NCBI RefSeq assembly: GCF_002902405.1
Contig: NZ_PPQS01000012.1
Location: forward strand, 61,077-125,076
Direction of reading: 5' to 3'
DNA from: Staphylococcus schweitzeri
Lineage (GTDB): Bacteria > Bacillota > Bacilli > Staphylococcales > Staphylococcaceae
Length of the DNA: 64,000 nt
In this document: piece after piece, positions 32,754-42,211 of the stretch
How the letters are laid out: every line of letters begins with the position of its first letter
Numbering within the stretch: the stretch's first letter is position 1
Notes under the pieces: generated by a model
Seen by the model: only the letters and a program-made list of their open reading frames with translations
Databases searched by the model: none
What the model was told of the DNA's origin: nothing
Position numbers and translations under genes: made by a program

Positions 32754-33188
32754 ATGAATAGAAAACCTGAATTAATTATGTCTTGGATTGCAAATAGTAT
32801 TAGTATTATTTATCTTTTAATCTTAGGCCTATCATATGTTTCATTAAAAAATGGTAATGCGACACAGAGGGAAGAATTAGCAAAGCAGTTGTCTAAAAAT
32901 GGGAGTGATGTGTCTTTAGATATGATTACTACATCAATAGGCGTTCTGGCTATTATTTTATTAATTTCAACGCTTTATGGTATATTTGCAACAATTTGTA
33001 TAAAAGGGCGTAGAAAATTAGCGATATCACTTTTTGTCTTTGCAGTCATTATCAGTTTCATAGCATTAAATTTATTAGCGATTATTTTATGGATTGTTGT
33101 AATATTTATGTTAATTTCTAAAAAAGAACAGACTGAAAAAAACTATACGGAAAAACGCCATAAAGACGATGAATATATTTATCATTAA
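32754..33188 (+). CDS. DUF4064-like small membrane protein
   Basis: A 144-residue protein with four hydrophobic segments: residues about 8-28, 58-80, 88-108 and 108-125. The polar loop between the first two segments (KNGNATQREELAKQLSKNG) probably faces outward, and the C-terminal KKEQTEKNYTEKRHKDDEYIYH is a charged cytosolic tail. This arrangement fits the DUF4064 family of staphylococcal membrane proteins. AGAAAGGATAAT precedes its ATG. Function unknown; its layout resembles the preceding gene in miniature. Confidence 0.7.
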   Translation: MNRKPELIMSWIANSISIIYLLILGLSYVSLKNGNATQREELAKQLSKNGSDVSLDMITTSIGVLAIILLISTLYGIFATICIKGRRKLAISLFVFAVIISFIALNLLAIILWIVVIFMLISKKEQTEKNYTEKRHKDDEYIYH

Positions 33189-33205
33189 CTAATATCGTAA
33201 ATAGA

Positions 33206-33262
33206 AAAACCATTAAAATGTAGTTGATTAAAAAAGGCACGACATACATTTTAATGGTTTTT
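33206..33262. terminator. Bidirectional terminator between the DUF4064 gene and mntH
   Basis: AAAACCATTAAAATGTA and TACATTTTAATGGTTTT form a 17-bp stem with T residues on the plus side and on the complementary side, between convergent genes. Confidence 0.82.
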
Positions 33263-33264
33263 TA

Positions 33265-34617
33265 TTATACTTGTAATTCTTGGAATGTTTCGATGATTAA
33301 ATATACATTTAAAATACTAAGAATTATGATGAGTGTCCATGAAATAATATTCACCCAAGTTTTATTATAAAATGGACCCATTAATTTTTTATTACTAGTA
33401 GCCAATTGTAAAGGTATTAAACAAAATGGCAATGCAATACTTAAGAATACTTGTGAGAAAACTAGTAACTGTTCTATTTTTGCTGCGTTACCATTAAAGA
33501 TGATTAAACATACAATAACAGGAATGACAGCAAGTGAGCGTGTAATTAAACGTCGTAACCAATTTGGTATGTGTAATTTCAAAAATCCTTCCATAACAAT
33601 TTGGCCAGCTAGTGTACCAGTAATGGTTGAATTTTGCCCCGACGCTAGTAATGCAACGGCAAATAACGTACTCATAATTGCACCCATTGTCGCACCAAGT
33701 ACTGGTTCGGTTTTCAACGCGTGATATAAATCATAGAAACCACCTAAATCATCTGCATTGGAATTGAAAAATAGTGATGCACCTAATATAAGTAATAAAC
33801 AATTGACTACAAATGCAATTGATAATTGAATATTTGAATCAATTGTAGCAAATTTAATCGCTTGTGCCTTGTCCTCATTGTTATGTCTTGAGTATGTTCT
33901 TGATTGGACAATTGAAGAATGTAAATATAAATTATGCGGCATAATTGTTGCCCCTATAATACCTAATGCAATATAGAGAATACCATTATTAGTAATAATT
34001 TCTTTTTGTGGTATAAATCCGTTCAATACTTCATTTAATTGTGGTGAAGAAATATACACTTCAAATATGAAAATGAAAAGCACTGTAAAAATCAAAGTTC
34101 CAACAATAGCTTCAATTTTTCTGAAACCATACTTCATAATAAATAATAGTAAAAACACGTCAAGTACTGTTATTAATGCGCCAACAATTAAAGGTATATT
34201 AAATAGTAGGTTAAGTGCAATTGCACTCCCAATAACTTCTGCAATGTCAGTGGCAATGATTGCGAGTTCTGCAATAATCCAAAATATAATTGCAATAGGT
34301 CTCGATAAATAATGTCTTGTCATTTGAGCTAAGTCCATACCTGTTGCTATGCCTAATCTTACCGTCATACTCTGAAGTAACATTGCTGATAAGCTTGAAA
34401 TAAGAATTACGAATAGCAAAGTATAGCCATATTGTGCGCCACCTTGCATAGATGTTATCCAGTTTCCAGGATCCATGTAACCAACTGCGACTAATAGACC
34501 AGGTCCAAGAAATGATAAGAATTTTTGTTTGTTTGAACTGCGATGATCGAATTTTATAGTATTATTAATTTCATCTAAACTTAATTGTTCTTTTGTTGAT
34601 TGTTGTTTGTTATTCAT
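33265..34617 (-). CDS. mntH: Proton-coupled manganese transporter MntH (NRAMP family)
   Basis: MntH imports manganese (and iron) with protons. It is 450 residues with about eleven membrane spans. The metal-binding motif DPGN is in [12 protein letters not shown], and the second half-site [15 protein letters not shown] carries the family MPH motif. The N-terminal 35 residues are polar and cytosolic. The promoter upstream has an MntR-type operator. The gene is transcribed toward the DUF4064 gene. Confidence 0.97.
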   Translation of the reverse strand: MNNKQQSTKEQLSLDEINNTIKFDHRSSNKQKFLSFLGPGLLVAVGYMDPGNWITSMQGGAQYGYTLLFVILISSLSAMLLQSMTVRLGIATGMDLAQMTRHYLSRPIAIIFWIIAELAIIATDIAEVIGSAIALNLLFNIPLIVGALITVLDVFLLLFIMKYGFRKIEAIVGTLIFTVLFIFIFEVYISSPQLNEVLNGFIPQKEIITNNGILYIALGIIGATIMPHNLYLHSSIVQSRTYSRHNNEDKAQAIKFATIDSNIQLSIAFVVNCLLLILGASLFFNSNADDLGGFYDLYHALKTEPVLGATMGAIMSTLFAVALLASGQNSTITGTLAGQIVMEGFLKLHIPNWLRRLITRSLAVIPVIVCLIIFNGNAAKIEQLLVFSQVFLSIALPFCLIPLQLATSNKKLMGPFYNKTWVNIISWTLIIILSILNVYLIIETFQELQV

Positions 34618-34647
34618 TTTGACTCACCTCTACTTCTTATGGACAAT

Positions 34648-34682
34648 ATAATAACCTAATAAAATGTTTAGGTCAACCTAAA
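34648..34682 (-). promoter_or_regulatory. mntH promoter with overlapping MntR-type operator
   Basis: On the minus strand TTGACC (34671-34676), a 17-base gap and TATTAT (34648-34653) make a sigma-A promoter. The near-palindrome TTTAGGTTGACCTAAA (34667-34682) encloses the -35 box and matches the manganese-responsive MntR box, so Mn-loaded MntR should block polymerase. Confidence 0.8.
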
Positions 34683-34737
34683 ATTATTTTAATTTTTTTA
34701 AAAGTATTAACTATTATGTTGGCAGGTGAGTTTTGGA

Positions 34738-34782
34738 AGAAAAAAATAAGCGCGAAATCAACGATGTGATTAGGCGCTTATT
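34738..34782 (-). terminator. Terminator of the yktB-like gene
   Basis: AATAAGCGC and GCGCTTATT form a stem; on the minus strand TTTTTTCTT follows. Confidence 0.8.
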
Positions 34783-34814
34783 GAATTTGAAATTATAACT
34801 TGATTCCAAAATAA

Positions 34815-35429
34815 TTATGCAGTATAGAATGGTAAAAATTGATCGAATGTTTCCTCCAGAAAAGCAAGAAATGCTTTGTCGCTTTTTAATCGTTTATCTT
34901 GAGGTGTAATTGCTCGAGCAATAAAAAATTCACCTTTTTTAACATTAATGGCTCTTTGAATTGCCTCTTTTAGATCATCATCTGATAAATCTTTTATAAA
35001 TGGTTTATCAGGTTTCATATGATCTAAGCAAACACGATAATCATTTGGTAATTGTTTGATAGCTTTAAACTTTCTTTCGAATACTTTTGCACGTGATGCC
35101 TTATCTTTTGCTTCATGCATAATACCAAACATTACAAATAATTGGTCTTTGAACATTCCAATTTGGAAATGTGGTAGCATTTTATAACCTCGTTTGTTTG
35201 TTGCAAATGCAACCCAAGTATCTTTAGGAGGGTTTACACTTCTTCTTGCGTGTTTTGCGACATGAGGATAAAATGTTTCTCCAGTTTGGCTTGTAAAGAA
35301 ATCGCTGAAATAATCTCCTAATTGATAAAGTTGTGGTCGTATATATTCATTTAAAGCTTCCATTCTAGCATCTAAGCCATCAACATCAAATGCTTTAAAA
35401 TCTTTAGGCGTAAATGTATATTTTGTCAT
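34815..35429 (-). CDS. UPF0637 / DUF1054 family protein (YktB-like)
   Basis: A 204-residue cytosolic protein that begins [20 protein letters not shown] and contains [20 protein letters not shown] and [10 protein letters not shown], which mark the UPF0637 family. It has many aromatic and charged residues and no membrane segment. Its chemistry is unknown. AGGAGGTAACC on the minus strand precedes the start. It lies head to head with suhB, as in related genomes where it neighbours the same gene. Confidence 0.82.
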   Translation of the reverse strand: MTKYTFTPKDFKAFDVDGLDARMEALNEYIRPQLYQLGDYFSDFFTSQTGETFYPHVAKHARRSVNPPKDTWVAFATNKRGYKMLPHFQIGMFKDQLFVMFGIMHEAKDKASRAKVFERKFKAIKQLPNDYRVCLDHMKPDKPFIKDLSDDDLKEAIQRAINVKKGEFFIARAITPQDKRLKSDKAFLAFLEETFDQFLPFYTA

Positions 35430-35586
35430 AGGTTACCTCCTGTTACATCTTTAAAAATATTGTAGCATATGTTCTCTCGATTGCGGATAAAGACGCTCGT
35501 ATTTAATTAAACATATTTATTTTAATCTTAAAAAGTTATTTTTATAAAATGATGATGTATAATAGGGTATGTTAGGAGATGATGTT

Positions 35587-36414
35587 ATGGCACTTTACGA
35601 ATTTGCCCAAGGACTTATTCAAGAGGCAGGAATCAGAATTAAGCAATTAATGGAGCAAAATTTGACGATTGAAACAAAGTCAAACCCAAATGACTTAGTT
35701 ACTAATGTTGATAAGGCTACTGAAGATTACATTTTTGATACGATTTTAAAAACTTATCCAGACCATCAAGTTTTAGGTGAAGAAGGGCATGGTCATGACA
35801 TCGATACATCTCAAGGTACGGTATGGGTTGTAGATCCAATCGATGGTACTTTAAATTTTGTACACCAACAAGAAAATTTCGCAATTTCAATTGGTATTTT
35901 TATTGAAGGAAAACCTTATGCTGGTTTTGTATATGATGTAATGGCGGATGTATTATACCATGCAAAAGTTGGAGAAGGCGCATTCCGACGAAATCAGCGT
36001 ATGCCACTTTTAAAAGATTCAAAATTAAAGCAAAGTATTATTGGAATAAATCCAAATTGGTTAACTAAACCGGTATTAGGAGATATTTTCAAAGATATCG
36101 TTAATGACTCAAGAAGTGCAAGAGCATATGGTAGTGCTGCTCTTGAAATTGTATCTGTTGCGACAGGAAATTTAGAAGCGTATATGACACCAAGACTACA
36201 GCCATGGGACTTTGCAGGTGGGCTAGTAATATTAAATGAAGTAAATGGTAAAGCTTCAAACTTATTAGACGATTCGTTAACAATTAGTGGTCCAAATTCA
36301 ATTTTAGTTGGAAATCGTGGCGTTCATAGAGAAATCGTGGAAGATTATTTAAATCCTCATCGAGAAGCGTTAATCAATTTACATCAAAAACGTTTTAATA
36401 GAAAAACTAAATAA
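35587..36414 (+). CDS. suhB: Inositol monophosphatase family protein SuhB
   Basis: A 275-residue Mg-dependent phosphatase of the inositol-monophosphatase superfamily. Metal-binding motifs are GEEGHG (about residue 68) and WVVDPIDGTLNFVHQ (about 85-100); the C-terminal motif is QPWDFAGGLVILNE. Substrates in Firmicutes may be inositol phosphate, NADP or bisphosphates and are not determined here. The start at 35587 follows AGGAGATG by 6 bases; the ATG at 35569 lies in front of that site and is rejected. Confidence 0.9.
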   Translation: MALYEFAQGLIQEAGIRIKQLMEQNLTIETKSNPNDLVTNVDKATEDYIFDTILKTYPDHQVLGEEGHGHDIDTSQGTVWVVDPIDGTLNFVHQQENFAISIGIFIEGKPYAGFVYDVMADVLYHAKVGEGAFRRNQRMPLLKDSKLKQSIIGINPNWLTKPVLGDIFKDIVNDSRSARAYGSAALEIVSVATGNLEAYMTPRLQPWDFAGGLVILNEVNGKASNLLDDSLTISGPNSILVGNRGVHREIVEDYLNPHREALINLHQKRFNRKTK

Positions 36415-36420
36415 TTATAA

Positions 36421-36475
36421 AACAAAGAGTGACATGTCGTCCTATTAATCTTAGGAAGCATGTCACTCTGTTTAA
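36421..36475 (+). terminator. Hairpin terminator after suhB
   Basis: AACAAAGAGTGACATG and CATGTCACTCTGTTT form a long stem; tail TTTAATAG is weakly T-rich. Confidence 0.65.
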
Positions 36476-36577
36476 TAGTTATAAAATAAAATCACGCTCA
36501 TAAGTGGTAACGGTTTATATTTATATATCTAAATATTTAAATTGCTCACACTAGACGCGTGATGCTAGCATTAAAGC

Positions 36578-36769
36578 TTATAACCAATCATTTTCTCGAT
36601 ACTTTTTTTTAGTAGTAAATCCAATACCAAAGGTTGCAACGAGTAATATAAATGTTAAAATCATCATTGGCACATTTGATGCACCAGCTGCAAAACTGAA
36701 TAATACTAAGAAAATAATAGCTAATATAGAAAATACCCAAAAGATATTTTTAGATTTTTTTTGTTTCAT
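36578..36769 (-). CDS. Two-span membrane protein, YlaF/DUF5325-like
   Basis: A 63-residue protein with two closely spaced hydrophobic helices (about 9-29 and 34-52) bounded by Lys/Arg clusters, a hairpin membrane protein with both ends probably inside. It begins MKQKKSKNIFWVFSILAI. Its place, divergent from typA, equals that of ylaF beside ylaG (typA) in Bacillus, which supports DUF5325. Function unknown. Minus-strand ribosome-binding site GGTGGGGAT precedes the ATG. Confidence 0.7.
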   Translation of the reverse strand: MKQKKSKNIFWVFSILAIIFLVLFSFAAGASNVPMMILTFILLVATFGIGFTTKKKYRENDWL

Positions 36770-36806
36770 CCTATCCCCACCTTTTGCTTATCTTTTCTCA
36801 ATTATA

Positions 36807-36815
36807 TGATATAAT
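36807..36815 (+). promoter_or_regulatory. Candidate extended -10 promoter of typA
   Basis: TGATATAAT is a TGn-extended perfect -10 box 55 bases upstream of the typA start. The -35 region is not clear. Confidence 0.5.
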
Positions 36816-36870
36816 AAAAAAGTTGTAATTAAAAGTGGGATTTTACTTAAGAAAGAAGGAAATTAATTAT

Positions 36871-38718
36871 ATGACTAATAAAAGAGAAGATGTCCGCAAT
36901 ATAGCAATTATTGCTCACGTTGACCATGGTAAAACAACACTCGTAGATGAGTTGTTAAAACAATCTGGTATATTCAGAGAAAATGAACATGTTGATGAAC
37001 GTGCAATGGACTCTAATGACATCGAGAGAGAACGTGGTATAACAATTCTAGCCAAAAATACGGCTGTTGATTATAAAGGTACACGTATTAATATTTTAGA
37101 TACACCGGGGCACGCCGACTTTGGTGGAGAAGTAGAACGTATTATGAAAATGGTAGACGGTGTTGTTTTAGTAGTAGATGCATATGAAGGTACAATGCCT
37201 CAAACACGTTTTGTACTTAAAAAAGCATTAGAACAAAACTTGAAACCAGTTGTTGTTGTTAATAAAATAGATAAACCATCAGCTCGCCCAGAAGGCGTCG
37301 TAGATGAAGTATTAGATTTGTTTATTGAACTAGAAGCTAATGATGAACAATTAGATTTCCCTGTAGTATATGCTTCAGCTGTAAATGGAACTGCTAGTTT
37401 AGATTCTGAAAAACAAGATGATAATTTACAATCTTTATATGAAACAATTATTGATTATGTTCCAGCCCCTATTGACAATAGCGATGAACCATTACAATTC
37501 CAAGTTGCATTACTAGACTATAATGACTATGTTGGTCGTATTGGTATTGGTCGTGTATTCAGAGGTAAAATGCGCGTTGGGGATAACGTATCTTTAATTA
37601 AATTAGATGGTACAGTTAAAAACTTCCGTGTAACTAAAATGTTTGGTTACTTTGGATTAAAACGTCTTGAAATTGAAGAAGCACAGGCTGGTGACTTAAT
37701 TGCTGTTTCAGGAATGGAAGATATCAACGTTGGTGAAACTGTAACACCACATGATCATCAAGAAGCATTACCAGTATTACGTATTGACGAACCAACACTT
37801 GAAATGACTTTTAAAGTAAATAATTCACCATTTGCTGGACGTGAAGGTGATTTCGTAACAGCCCGTCAAATACAAGAGCGTTTAAATCAACAATTAGAGA
37901 CTGATGTATCATTGAAAGTTTCAAATACAGATTCACCTGATACATGGGTTGTTGCTGGACGTGGAGAATTACATTTATCGATTCTAATTGAAAACATGCG
38001 TCGTGAAGGATATGAATTACAAGTATCTAAACCACAAGTAATTATTAAAGAAATTGACGGAGTTATGTGTGAACCATTTGAGCGTGTTCAATGTGAAGTA
38101 CCTCAAGAAAATGCTGGTGCAGTTATTGAATCATTAGGAGCACGTAAAGGTGAAATGGTCGATATGACTACAACTGATAATGGATTAACGCGTTTAATCT
38201 TCAATGTACCTGCCCGTGGTATGATTGGTTATACAACTGAGTTTATGTCTATGACAAGAGGTTATGGTATTATCAATCATACGTTTGAAGAGTTCAGACC
38301 ACGTATTAAAGCTCAAATCGGTGGACGACGTAATGGTGCTTTAATTTCTATGGACCAAGGATCTGCAAGTACGTATGCAATATTAGGACTTGAAGACAGA
38401 GGGGTTAACTTCATGGAACCTGGTACAGAAGTTTATGAAGGTATGATTGTTGGTGAACATAATCGTGAAAATGACTTAACAGTTAATATCACTAAGACTA
38501 AACATCAAACAAACGTACGTTCTGCAACGAAAGACCAAACTCAAACAATGAATAGACCTCGTATTCTAACTTTAGAAGAAGCATTACAATTCATTAATGA
38601 TGATGAATTGGTTGAGGTTACACCAGAAAGTATCCGTTTGAGAAAGAAAATTTTAAATAAAAACGTTCGTGAAAAAGAAGCAAAACGTATTAAACAAATG
38701 ATGCAAGAAAACGAGTAA
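36871..38718 (+). CDS. typA: Ribosome-associated GTPase TypA/BipA
   Basis: TypA is a translational GTPase of the EF-G class that binds the ribosome, aids 50S assembly and stress growth. At 615 residues it is full length. G-motifs are [10 protein letters not shown] (G1), RGITI (G2), DTPGHADF (G3), VVNKIDKP (G4) and YASA (G5). EF-G-like domains follow, ending in the TypA-specific C-terminal domain with RKGEMVDM and [10 protein letters not shown]. The ATG at 36871 follows AAAGAAGG; the GTG 12 codons earlier lacks a site and is rejected. Confidence 0.96.
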   Translation: MTNKREDVRNIAIIAHVDHGKTTLVDELLKQSGIFRENEHVDERAMDSNDIERERGITILAKNTAVDYKGTRINILDTPGHADFGGEVERIMKMVDGVVLVVDAYEGTMPQTRFVLKKALEQNLKPVVVVNKIDKPSARPEGVVDEVLDLFIELEANDEQLDFPVVYASAVNGTASLDSEKQDDNLQSLYETIIDYVPAPIDNSDEPLQFQVALLDYNDYVGRIGIGRVFRGKMRVGDNVSLIKLDGTVKNFRVTKMFGYFGLKRLEIEEAQAGDLIAVSGMEDINVGETVTPHDHQEALPVLRIDEPTLEMTFKVNNSPFAGREGDFVTARQIQERLNQQLETDVSLKVSNTDSPDTWVVAGRGELHLSILIENMRREGYELQVSKPQVIIKEIDGVMCEPFERVQCEVPQENAGAVIESLGARKGEMVDMTTTDNGLTRLIFNVPARGMIGYTTEFMSMTRGYGIINHTFEEFRPRIKAQIGGRRNGALISMDQGSASTYAILGLEDRGVNFMEPGTEVYEGMIVGEHNRENDLTVNITKTKHQTNVRSATKDQTQTMNRPRILTLEEALQFINDDELVEVTPESIRLRKKILNKNVREKEAKRIKQMMQENE

Positions 38719-38745
38719 TTAAAATATGTTTAAAGTAAGATAAAT

Positions 38746-38787
38746 AAAAGAGAAGCTAAGTGATGAATTTTACTTAGCTTCTCTTTT
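38746..38787 (+). terminator. Terminator of typA
   Basis: AAAAGAGAAGCTAAGT and ACTTAGCTTCTCTTTT form a 16-bp perfect stem ending in TTTT; it could also serve ylaI on the minus strand. Confidence 0.85.
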
Positions 38788-38816
38788 AATATTGATTGAA
38801 CAGTTCAATGTCGCTA

Positions 38817-38984
38817 TTAATCGAGAGGATAATGTTGTGCTCTCTGCTTAGGCGTATCTAAACGACTCTTACAATCGTCACACATAAATGTACGTATTGG
38901 ATTATTTTTTAGCCTTTTAGATTCGGTTGTACGTTCATCTATAAATACCTTAGCGTCACAGATAATACATTGCACTTGTCGCAA
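38817..38984 (-). CDS. Small zinc-ribbon protein YlaI-like (DUF2197)
   Basis: About 55 residues with two CxxC pairs, CIICDAK at residues 5-8 and CDDCK near 33-36, spaced for one zinc. A TTG at 38984 is chosen as start: GAGGTG lies 6 bases before it, the protein then begins LRQVQCIICDAKVF like YlaI proteins, and the site falls 1 base after the ylaL stop. An ATG at 39011 would extend the protein into ylaL and is less likely. It is cotranscribed with the gene above. Confidence 0.72.
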   Translation of the reverse strand: MRQVQCIICDAKVFIDERTTESKRLKNNPIRTFMCDDCKSRLDTPKQRAQHYPLD

Positions 38985-38985
38985 A

Positions 38986-39468
38986 CTAAAACACCTCAAT
39001 GTATGTGACATGGTTTATTTGATTTGAATAACCATTTTCTTGATTATAAATAAAGCTATCTACTCCATTATCGTCGTATAGACGTTTACCATCTTTAGCG
39101 AATTGGAAAAATAAATATGGTAATAAATCCAAAGGTATATCTAAATGATTTTGATCATTTGATAAACGAATTGTAGATGCGGAATCTATAGGTTCCGCAT
39201 GTTTGAAGAAAGGTGTCATATTAATTACAAATGAACCTTCTAACATAGCACGCTTTTTATATTTAATTTCAGAATTTAACGTAGGTGGATTAGTTTGACC
39301 TTCTAAAATAGCACGATTCCATTCATGGTTATTTTCAAAGTCAATCGGCTTTGAACCATCAAAGACACCTTTTTCTAAATCTTCAATGCTGACTTTTCTA
39401 TCATCGAAAATCCAAGTCGTACTATCTAATGTTATAGGAAACTTTACGGCTCCTTTAATTTGTATCAT
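38986..39468 (-). CDS. Conserved hypothetical protein at the ylaL position
   Basis: A 160-residue cytosolic protein beginning MIQIKGAVKFPITLDSTTWI and ending NQINHVTYIEVF. It has no cysteine pairs, transmembrane segment or catalytic motif that I can name; beta-rich sequence with conserved aromatic residues is visible. In Bacillus order this slot, between typA and ylaN, is occupied by ylaL, hence the tentative positional label. GGGAG on the minus strand precedes the ATG. Function unknown. Confidence 0.7.
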   Translation of the reverse strand: MIQIKGAVKFPITLDSTTWIFDDRKVSIEDLEKGVFDGSKPIDFENNHEWNRAILEGQTNPPTLNSEIKYKKRAMLEGSFVINMTPFFKHAEPIDSASTIRLSNDQNHLDIPLDLLPYLFFQFAKDGKRLYDDNGVDSFIYNQENGYSNQINHVTYIEVF

Positions 39469-39607
39469 TTTCCCACTCCCTATGATTTGTATATCAACAT
39501 TTTAACACAAATTGCCAAAGACACATTTTAAATCTACTTGCTTTTTAATATTTAGTAAGATAAACTTTTATTAAGACTTTAGAATTTATATAGAGGGGGA
39601 GCGTGTC

Positions 39608-39883
39608 ATGGCGAAACAATCGACAATGAAAAATGCAGCTTTGAAACAATTGACTAAAGATGCAGATGAAATCTTACATCTGATCAAAGTCCAACTAGAT
39701 AATTTAACTTTACCTTCATGCCCGTTATATGAAGAAGTACTTGATACTCAAATGTTTGGACTTCAAAAAGAAGTAGATTTTGCTGTTAAATTAGGTTTAG
39801 TTGACCGTGAAGATGGTAAACAAATTATGTTACGTCTTGAAAAAGAACTTTCTAAATTACATGAAGCATATACACTTGTTTAA
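39608..39883 (+). CDS. ylaN: YlaN (UPF0358), small iron-homeostasis protein
   Basis: A 91-residue helical cytosolic protein ([20 protein letters not shown], with [22 protein letters not shown] in the middle). The family is UPF0358. Recent work on Bacillus and S. aureus, as I know it, finds that YlaN interacts with Fur and relieves Fur repression when iron is scarce. GAGGGGGAGCGTGTC precedes its ATG. The single Cys in SCPLY could take part in metal contact but this is not shown. Its presence beside the Fur-controlled isd locus, 16 kb away, fits but proves no link. Confidence 0.88.
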   Translation: MAKQSTMKNAALKQLTKDADEILHLIKVQLDNLTLPSCPLYEEVLDTQMFGLQKEVDFAVKLGLVDREDGKQIMLRLEKELSKLHEAYTLV

Positions 39884-39970
39884 GGTTAAATATATAAATA
39901 TACGAATTAAGGCGTAAGACAATCGTTAATTGAATTGCGCCGATTTTAAATTTACTCTATCATTTTTTAT

Positions 39971-40017
39971 AAGTGGCTGCTGTGTTATCTAATAGATAAC
40001 ATGACAGTCACTTTTAT
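39971..40017 (+). terminator. Terminator after ylaN
   Basis: AGTGGCTGCTGTGTTATCT pairs imperfectly with AGATAACATGACAGTCACT, followed by TTTTATT. Confidence 0.72.
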
Positions 40018-40193
40018 TGACTTTAGCGATTCACGATATTAATATAAAACATTCTATAAATTACCTCAAGATACCTGTTAATATTTGTGATTATGACTAT
40101 GTCATGTATATAATAAGTAACACGGATTTTAAAAATTATAGTGTTTAATAAAATCATTGAAAGTATAAATTGTAGAATTGGATGACTGAATAT

Positions 40194-41420
40194 ATGAAGA
40201 ATTTTAGAAGTATTTTACGGTATATTGGTAGAACGTCTAAGTTTATTGATTATCCGTTATTAGTTACATATATTGTATTAAGTTTAATAGGATTAGTGAT
40301 GGTTTATAGTGCCAGTATGGTACCCGCGACGAAAGGGACATTGACTGGTGGAATTGATGTTCCGGGTACATATTTTTATAATAGACAATTAGCATACGTA
40401 ATTATGAGCTTTATAATTGTATTTTTCATAGCCTTCTTAATGAATGTAAAGCTGTTAAGTAATATTAAAGTCCAAAAAGGCATGATTATAGCAATCGTTT
40501 CACTTTTATTACTAACGTTAGTTATTGGTAAAGATATTAATGGTTCTAAAAGTTGGATTAACTTAGGATTTATGAACTTACAAGCATCTGAATTATTAAA
40601 AATTGTAATTATTTTATATGTTCCATTTATGATTAGCAAAAAAATGCCAAGAGTATTAAGTCAGCCAAAAATTATTTTGAGTCCTATTGTTCTAGCACTA
40701 GGCTGTACATTTTTAGTGTTTTTACAAAAAGATGTCGGACAAACATTACTTATATTAATCATTTTATTTGCGATAATATTTTATTCAGGTATTGGTGTAA
40801 ATAAAGTGTTGAAATTTGGGGTACCGGCTGTATTAGGTTTTTTAGTCGTTTTTGTCATTGCTTTAATGGCAGGTTGGTTACCAAGTTATTTAACAGCTCG
40901 ATTTAGCACATTAACGGATCCATTCCAATTTGAATCAGGAACGGGTTACCATATTTCCAATTCATTACTTGCAATCGGCAATGGCGGTCTATTCGGTAAA
41001 GGACTAGGAAATAGTGCAATGAAATTAGGTTATTTACCTGAACCGCATACCGATTTTATCTTTGCAATTATTTGTGAAGAATTAGGATTAATCGGTGGGT
41101 TACTCGTTATCACGCTTGAGTTTTTCATTGTATATCGAGCTTTCCAATTTGCTAACAAAACATCATCTTATTTTTATAAATTAGTATGTGTCGGAATTGC
41201 TACTTACTTTGGAAGCCAAACGTTCGTTAACATTGGGGGGATTTCGGCAACTATACCATTAACAGGTGTACCATTACCATTTATAAGTTTTGGTGGTTCA
41301 TCAATGATCAGTTTGAGTATTGCCATGGGACTCCTTTTAATTGTAGGTAAACAAATTAAAGTTGACCAACAACGTAAAAAGAAACAACAAAAAGTTGATA
41401 TTAGAAGACGATTTAATTAA
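40194..41420 (+). CDS. ftsW: Peptidoglycan glycosyltransferase FtsW
   Basis: FtsW is the SEDS-family polymerase that makes septal peptidoglycan with PBP1. About ten membrane spans are visible and the family signature PLTGVPLPFISFGGSS lies near residue 365. The catalytic-loop region SSYFYKLV and LGYLPEPHTDFIFAIICEELG is conserved. The start at 40194 (MKNFRSILRYIG) is preferred because GGATGA lies 8 bases upstream; ATG at 40182 is an alternative adding 4 residues. The C-terminus is a basic cytosolic tail. It is an essential cell-division gene in cocci. Confidence 0.95.
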   Translation: MKNFRSILRYIGRTSKFIDYPLLVTYIVLSLIGLVMVYSASMVPATKGTLTGGIDVPGTYFYNRQLAYVIMSFIIVFFIAFLMNVKLLSNIKVQKGMIIAIVSLLLLTLVIGKDINGSKSWINLGFMNLQASELLKIVIILYVPFMISKKMPRVLSQPKIILSPIVLALGCTFLVFLQKDVGQTLLILIILFAIIFYSGIGVNKVLKFGVPAVLGFLVVFVIALMAGWLPSYLTARFSTLTDPFQFESGTGYHISNSLLAIGNGGLFGKGLGNSAMKLGYLPEPHTDFIFAIICEELGLIGGLLVITLEFFIVYRAFQFANKTSSYFYKLVCVGIATYFGSQTFVNIGGISATIPLTGVPLPFISFGGSSMISLSIAMGLLLIVGKQIKVDQQRKKKQQKVDIRRRFN

Positions 41421-41430
41421 ATAAATTGAA

Positions 41431-41489
41431 GCCAATATTTAGAATGCGATAATTTTTATCAAGAATGCATTCTGAATGTTGGCTTTTTT
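41431..41489 (+). terminator. Terminator of ftsW
   Basis: GCCAATATTTAGAATGC (41431-41447) pairs with GCATTCTGAATGTTGGC (41467-41483) using G-U pairs, followed by TTTTTT. Confidence 0.85.
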
Positions 41490-41659
41490 GTTTATAAAAA
41501 TTACAGTAATTGTTGATTTTAAATTTTGAATGTAATAAACAGTGGATTAGTTTAATTGATAATTAGGTTAATTTCATTAAAACTATCTAGGGAATTATAA
41601 CCAAAGTAATAATAAGGTGTAAGATTAAAATCAAATTTGAACAAAATTTATTTAGTTGT

Positions 41660-41735
41660 CCCACCCCAACTTGCACATTATTGTAAGCTGACTTTCCGCC
41701 AGCTTCTATGTTGGGGCCCCGCCGGCAAGGTTGAC
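41660..41735. repeat. STAR-like intergenic repeat
   Basis: CTATGTTGGGGCCCCGCC (core at 41707-41720) matches the staphylococcal STAR consensus TnTGTTGnGGCCC. CCCCAAC at 41664-41670 pairs with GTTGGGG at 41710-41716, and AAGCTG/CAGCTT forms an inner stem. Its GC content stands out against the AT-rich surroundings. Only one unit is clearly seen. Confidence 0.8.
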
Positions 41736-41879
41736 TAGAATTGAATAAGCCTGTTACAAGCGCACTATCATTCACTCAACGACTGCCGATATAATATAGA
41801 AACACCGAGGACATTGATGTATATTCCAGACTCATCAAATTTTATAAAGGTATTAAGAGATAATTATAAATAAATTTTA

Positions 41880-42211
41880 TAGTTAAAATTGAACAAAGGA
41901 GGTAGCGAAATTATAATCTTGATGATAAGATAAAGTTATTGCTATTGATAATAAAAGTTGATGTTTTGCGATTTTATTTTAAAATATTTAGAATTGCAAA
42001 AATCAAAAATTTTTCGCAACAGAAACGTGGAAAAGTTGTTGTTACAATGTCATTTTTGAAAATACCTTTATGAAATGGAGGTAGTCATCAGTGCAAGTAT
42101 GTTAAATTTTCAAAATTTGAAACATAACTATAGCAAAAAAGAATGCTTTAAGATAAAATTTTATTATCTAATTAGTTAGAAAATTCTAATAGTTCGAGGA
42201 GTGTATCGCTA
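41880..42211. other. Long leader region before pyc
   Basis: This 330-base AT-rich stretch contains two SD-like motifs (GGAGGTAG at 41900 and 42080) that lead only to codons of 4-5 residues before stops. A TTAGAA/TTCTAA inverted repeat lies just before the pyc ribosome-binding site. No convincing protein-coding frame is seen. Confidence 0.4.

Noticed and set aside
33500..33724. Plus-strand frames over mntH (33500-33724, 34067-34312)
   Set aside because: Hydrophobic codon shadows of a membrane protein on the opposite strand; no binding sites.
41587..41775. 62-codon frame across the STAR-like repeat
   Set aside because: It runs through the hairpin repeat and lacks a ribosome-binding site.
42060..42100. 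Tiny leader peptides before pyc (MKWR or VQVC)
   Set aside because: Only 3-4 codons, no recognisable attenuator arrangement; reported as leader oddity, not as genes.
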